Shown piece by piece: positions 7,362 through 8,394 of a stretch of DNA of 8,394 nucleotides. The notes below the pieces were generated by a model, which saw only the letters and a list, made by a program, of their open reading frames with translations, was not told the DNA's origin and did not search any database. The DNA is from an uncultured Desulfobulbus sp. (lineage in GTDB: Bacteria > Desulfobacterota > Desulfobulbia > Desulfobulbales > Desulfobulbaceae): contig CAMNHX010000046.1 in assembly GCA_946539945.1 (NCBI GenBank), forward strand, positions 1 through 8,394. The letters run 5' to 3'. Position numbers and translations under genes: made by a program. Position 1 is the first letter of the stretch. Each line of letters opens with the position of its first letter.

Positions 7362-8135
7362 ATGATTAAAACAGCCATTTATGTAGATGCGGAAAATATC
7401 AAAATGAGCGGCGGCTTCGGTATGCGCTACGACGTGCTGGTGGATCTGGCCAACAGCGGCAACTCCATCATGCTGCGCGCCAACTGCTATATTGCAGAGG
7501 ATCACGAGCGCATCAAAACCGATCCAGAATACCGTCAAAAAACCTACAGCTATCACAATATTCTCAGACAGTGCGGCTTCCGTGTCATCAAAAAATATGT
7601 GCGCCGCTACACGGACGAAGAGGGCAACGTGACCAGCAAGGCCAATTCCGATATGGATTTGGCCATTGATGCGTTGGGGCAGTCCAAAAACACTGACCGG
7701 GTCATGCTACTCACCGGTGACAGCGACTTTGTGCGTCTGGTACCTGCCCTGCAAAATCAGGGCTGCCGGGTGGAAGTCATCGGTTTCAACAACGTGTCCA
7801 AGGAGTTGCGAGAGGTAGCGGATTCCTTTATTTCCGGCTTCCTTATTCCAGGTCTTTTGCCCTACACCAGCGCCACGCCGGAAGAAGAACCTTGGCTGCG
7901 CGGTTCAGTGGCCAACTATAACGTGGATCGCGGCTTTGGTTTTTTCCGCTATTACCGTCTGGATGCCGAAGGTCTGCACCCGGAAAGCGTGTTTTTCCAC
8001 CATTCGCAGGCCAGTTCGCCGTCCCACCTGTTTCAGGATCCCTACCGCGTTTTTGAATTCCACATCACGGAAACCGAAGTTGCTGGCAGCAGCCGCACCG
8101 AAGCACGGGACATCCGTCTGCTCCGGGAAAGCTGA
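7362..8135 (+). CDS. NYN-domain (LabA/DUF88-like, PIN-fold) protein with C-terminal cold-shock-like domain
   Basis: The 257-aa protein has an N-terminal NYN domain (about 1-165), a PIN-like fold found in predicted or proven RNases. The acidic active-site set is visible: D9 in 'IYVDAENI', D97 and D99 in 'NSDMDLAIDAL', and D120 and D122 in 'LLTGDSDFVRLV'. Residues 166-177 form an acidic linker. The C-terminal part (about 178-225) reads as a cold-shock/OB domain, with 'GSVANYNVDRGFGFFRYY' (181-198, RNP1-like GFGFF) and 'SVFFHHSQ' (209-216, RNP2-like). The combination suggests an RNA-binding nuclease; substrate and pathway are unknown. I chose the ATG at 7362 because the conserved NYN N-terminus starts there and GGAA (7351-7354) lies 7 nt upstream; the in-frame extension to 7002 is unconserved. 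The glucokinase gene follows 22 bp downstream and may be cotranscribed. Confidence 0.88.
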   Translation: MIKTAIYVDAENIKMSGGFGMRYDVLVDLANSGNSIMLRANCYIAEDHERIKTDPEYRQKTYSYHNILRQCGFRVIKKYVRRYTDEEGNVTSKANSDMDLAIDALGQSKNTDRVMLLTGDSDFVRLVPALQNQGCRVEVIGFNNVSKELREVADSFISGFLIPGLLPYTSATPEEEPWLRGSVANYNVDRGFGFFRYYRLDAEGLHPESVFFHHSQASSPSHLFQDPYRVFEFHITETEVAGSSRTEARDIRLLRES

Positions 8136-8157
8136 AACGCGGAAAGGAGGCGACATC

Positions 8158-8394
8158 ATGAACCTGTCTGACGCTTTGCTGCTGGCGGGTGACGTTGGGG
8201 CCACCAAGACCACACTGGCATTGTACAACGTTTCAGCCCTGGACCAGCCCGACAGCCAGCCTGTGCGAGAAGAAACCTTTCGGAATCGCAGTTTCTCCTG
8301 CTTTGATGATGTGCTTGCCGTCTTTCTCGGCATCGGGAATCCGGCGCCGCCCTATGCCTGCATCGGCATTGCCGGACCGGTTCTGGATGACACG
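8158..8394 (+). CDS. glk: Glucokinase, N-terminal part (runs off the right edge)
   Basis: Seventy-nine codons are visible. 'LLLAGDVGATKTTLALYN' (7-24) is the phosphate-1 loop of the ASKHA sugar-kinase fold, and 'YACIGIAGPV' (66-75) matches the glucokinase (Glk, PF02685-type) segment after the first strand-helix set. Glk phosphorylates glucose to glucose-6-phosphate with ATP at the entry to glycolysis. The usual DxGGT is DVGAT here, an alanine in place of the second glycine; I recall similar variants in other glucokinases, so this need not mean loss of function. The ATG at 8158 has an excellent Shine-Dalgarno (GGAAAGGAGG, 8141-8150) 7 nt upstream. A different ASKHA kinase, such as a ROK-type one, remains possible because the C-terminal two thirds are outside the window. 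Confidence 0.78.
   Translation, partial: MNLSDALLLAGDVGATKTTLALYNVSALDQPDSQPVREETFRNRSFSCFDDVLAVFLGIGNPAPPYACIGIAGPVLDDT

Overview
The window is mostly core chromosome from a bacterium of moderately high G+C. My best guess is a deltaproteobacterial sulfate reducer of the Desulfovibrionaceae type. That guess rests on protein flavour and gene content recalled from memory, not on a search. No CRISPR array, tRNA, rRNA or complete mobile element is present.

Left part (1-2296, plus strand): the window opens on what looks like the right end of an IS200/IS605-type element, a perfect 9-bp GC hairpin followed by a TCAA end. It lies only about 60 bp upstream of rpsA (ribosomal protein S1, six S1 domains). 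A long imperfect RNA hairpin fills the gap between rpsA and a small IHF/HU-family DNA-binding protein gene. That pair ends in a strong intrinsic terminator followed by a perfect 23-nt palindrome.

Middle (2288-6226): a YciO-like Sua5/YrdC-domain gene (threonylcarbamoyl-AMP synthase family) runs on the minus strand. It converges on the IHF/HU gene and diverges from guaB. The divergent intergenic region (about 300 bp) holds a candidate shared -10 region, a hairpin and a long-range inverted repeat in the guaB leader. guaB (IMP dehydrogenase) and guaA (GMP synthase) follow 5 bp apart and together convert IMP to XMP to GMP. The junction contains a two-codon ATG-CCA-TGA reading frame that is better placed behind the Shine-Dalgarno sequence than guaA itself.

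Right part (6223-8394, plus strand): a 122-aa uncharacterised protein overlaps the guaA stop by 4 nt (GTGA). It is followed by a small flavodoxin-fold protein with a compact four-cysteine motif like that of iron-sulfur flavoproteins. Next comes a NYN (PIN-like) nuclease-domain protein with a cold-shock-like C-terminal domain, and then the 5' end of a glucokinase gene that runs off the window. The guaBA genes, the 122-aa gene and the flavoprotein gene could be one transcription unit. The NYN and glk genes sit close together after a 217-bp gap and may form a second.

The points most worth a second look are the IS605-type end and its implied guide sequence beside rpsA, the guaA-coupled orphan gene, the NYN plus cold-shock fusion, and the structured guaB leader.
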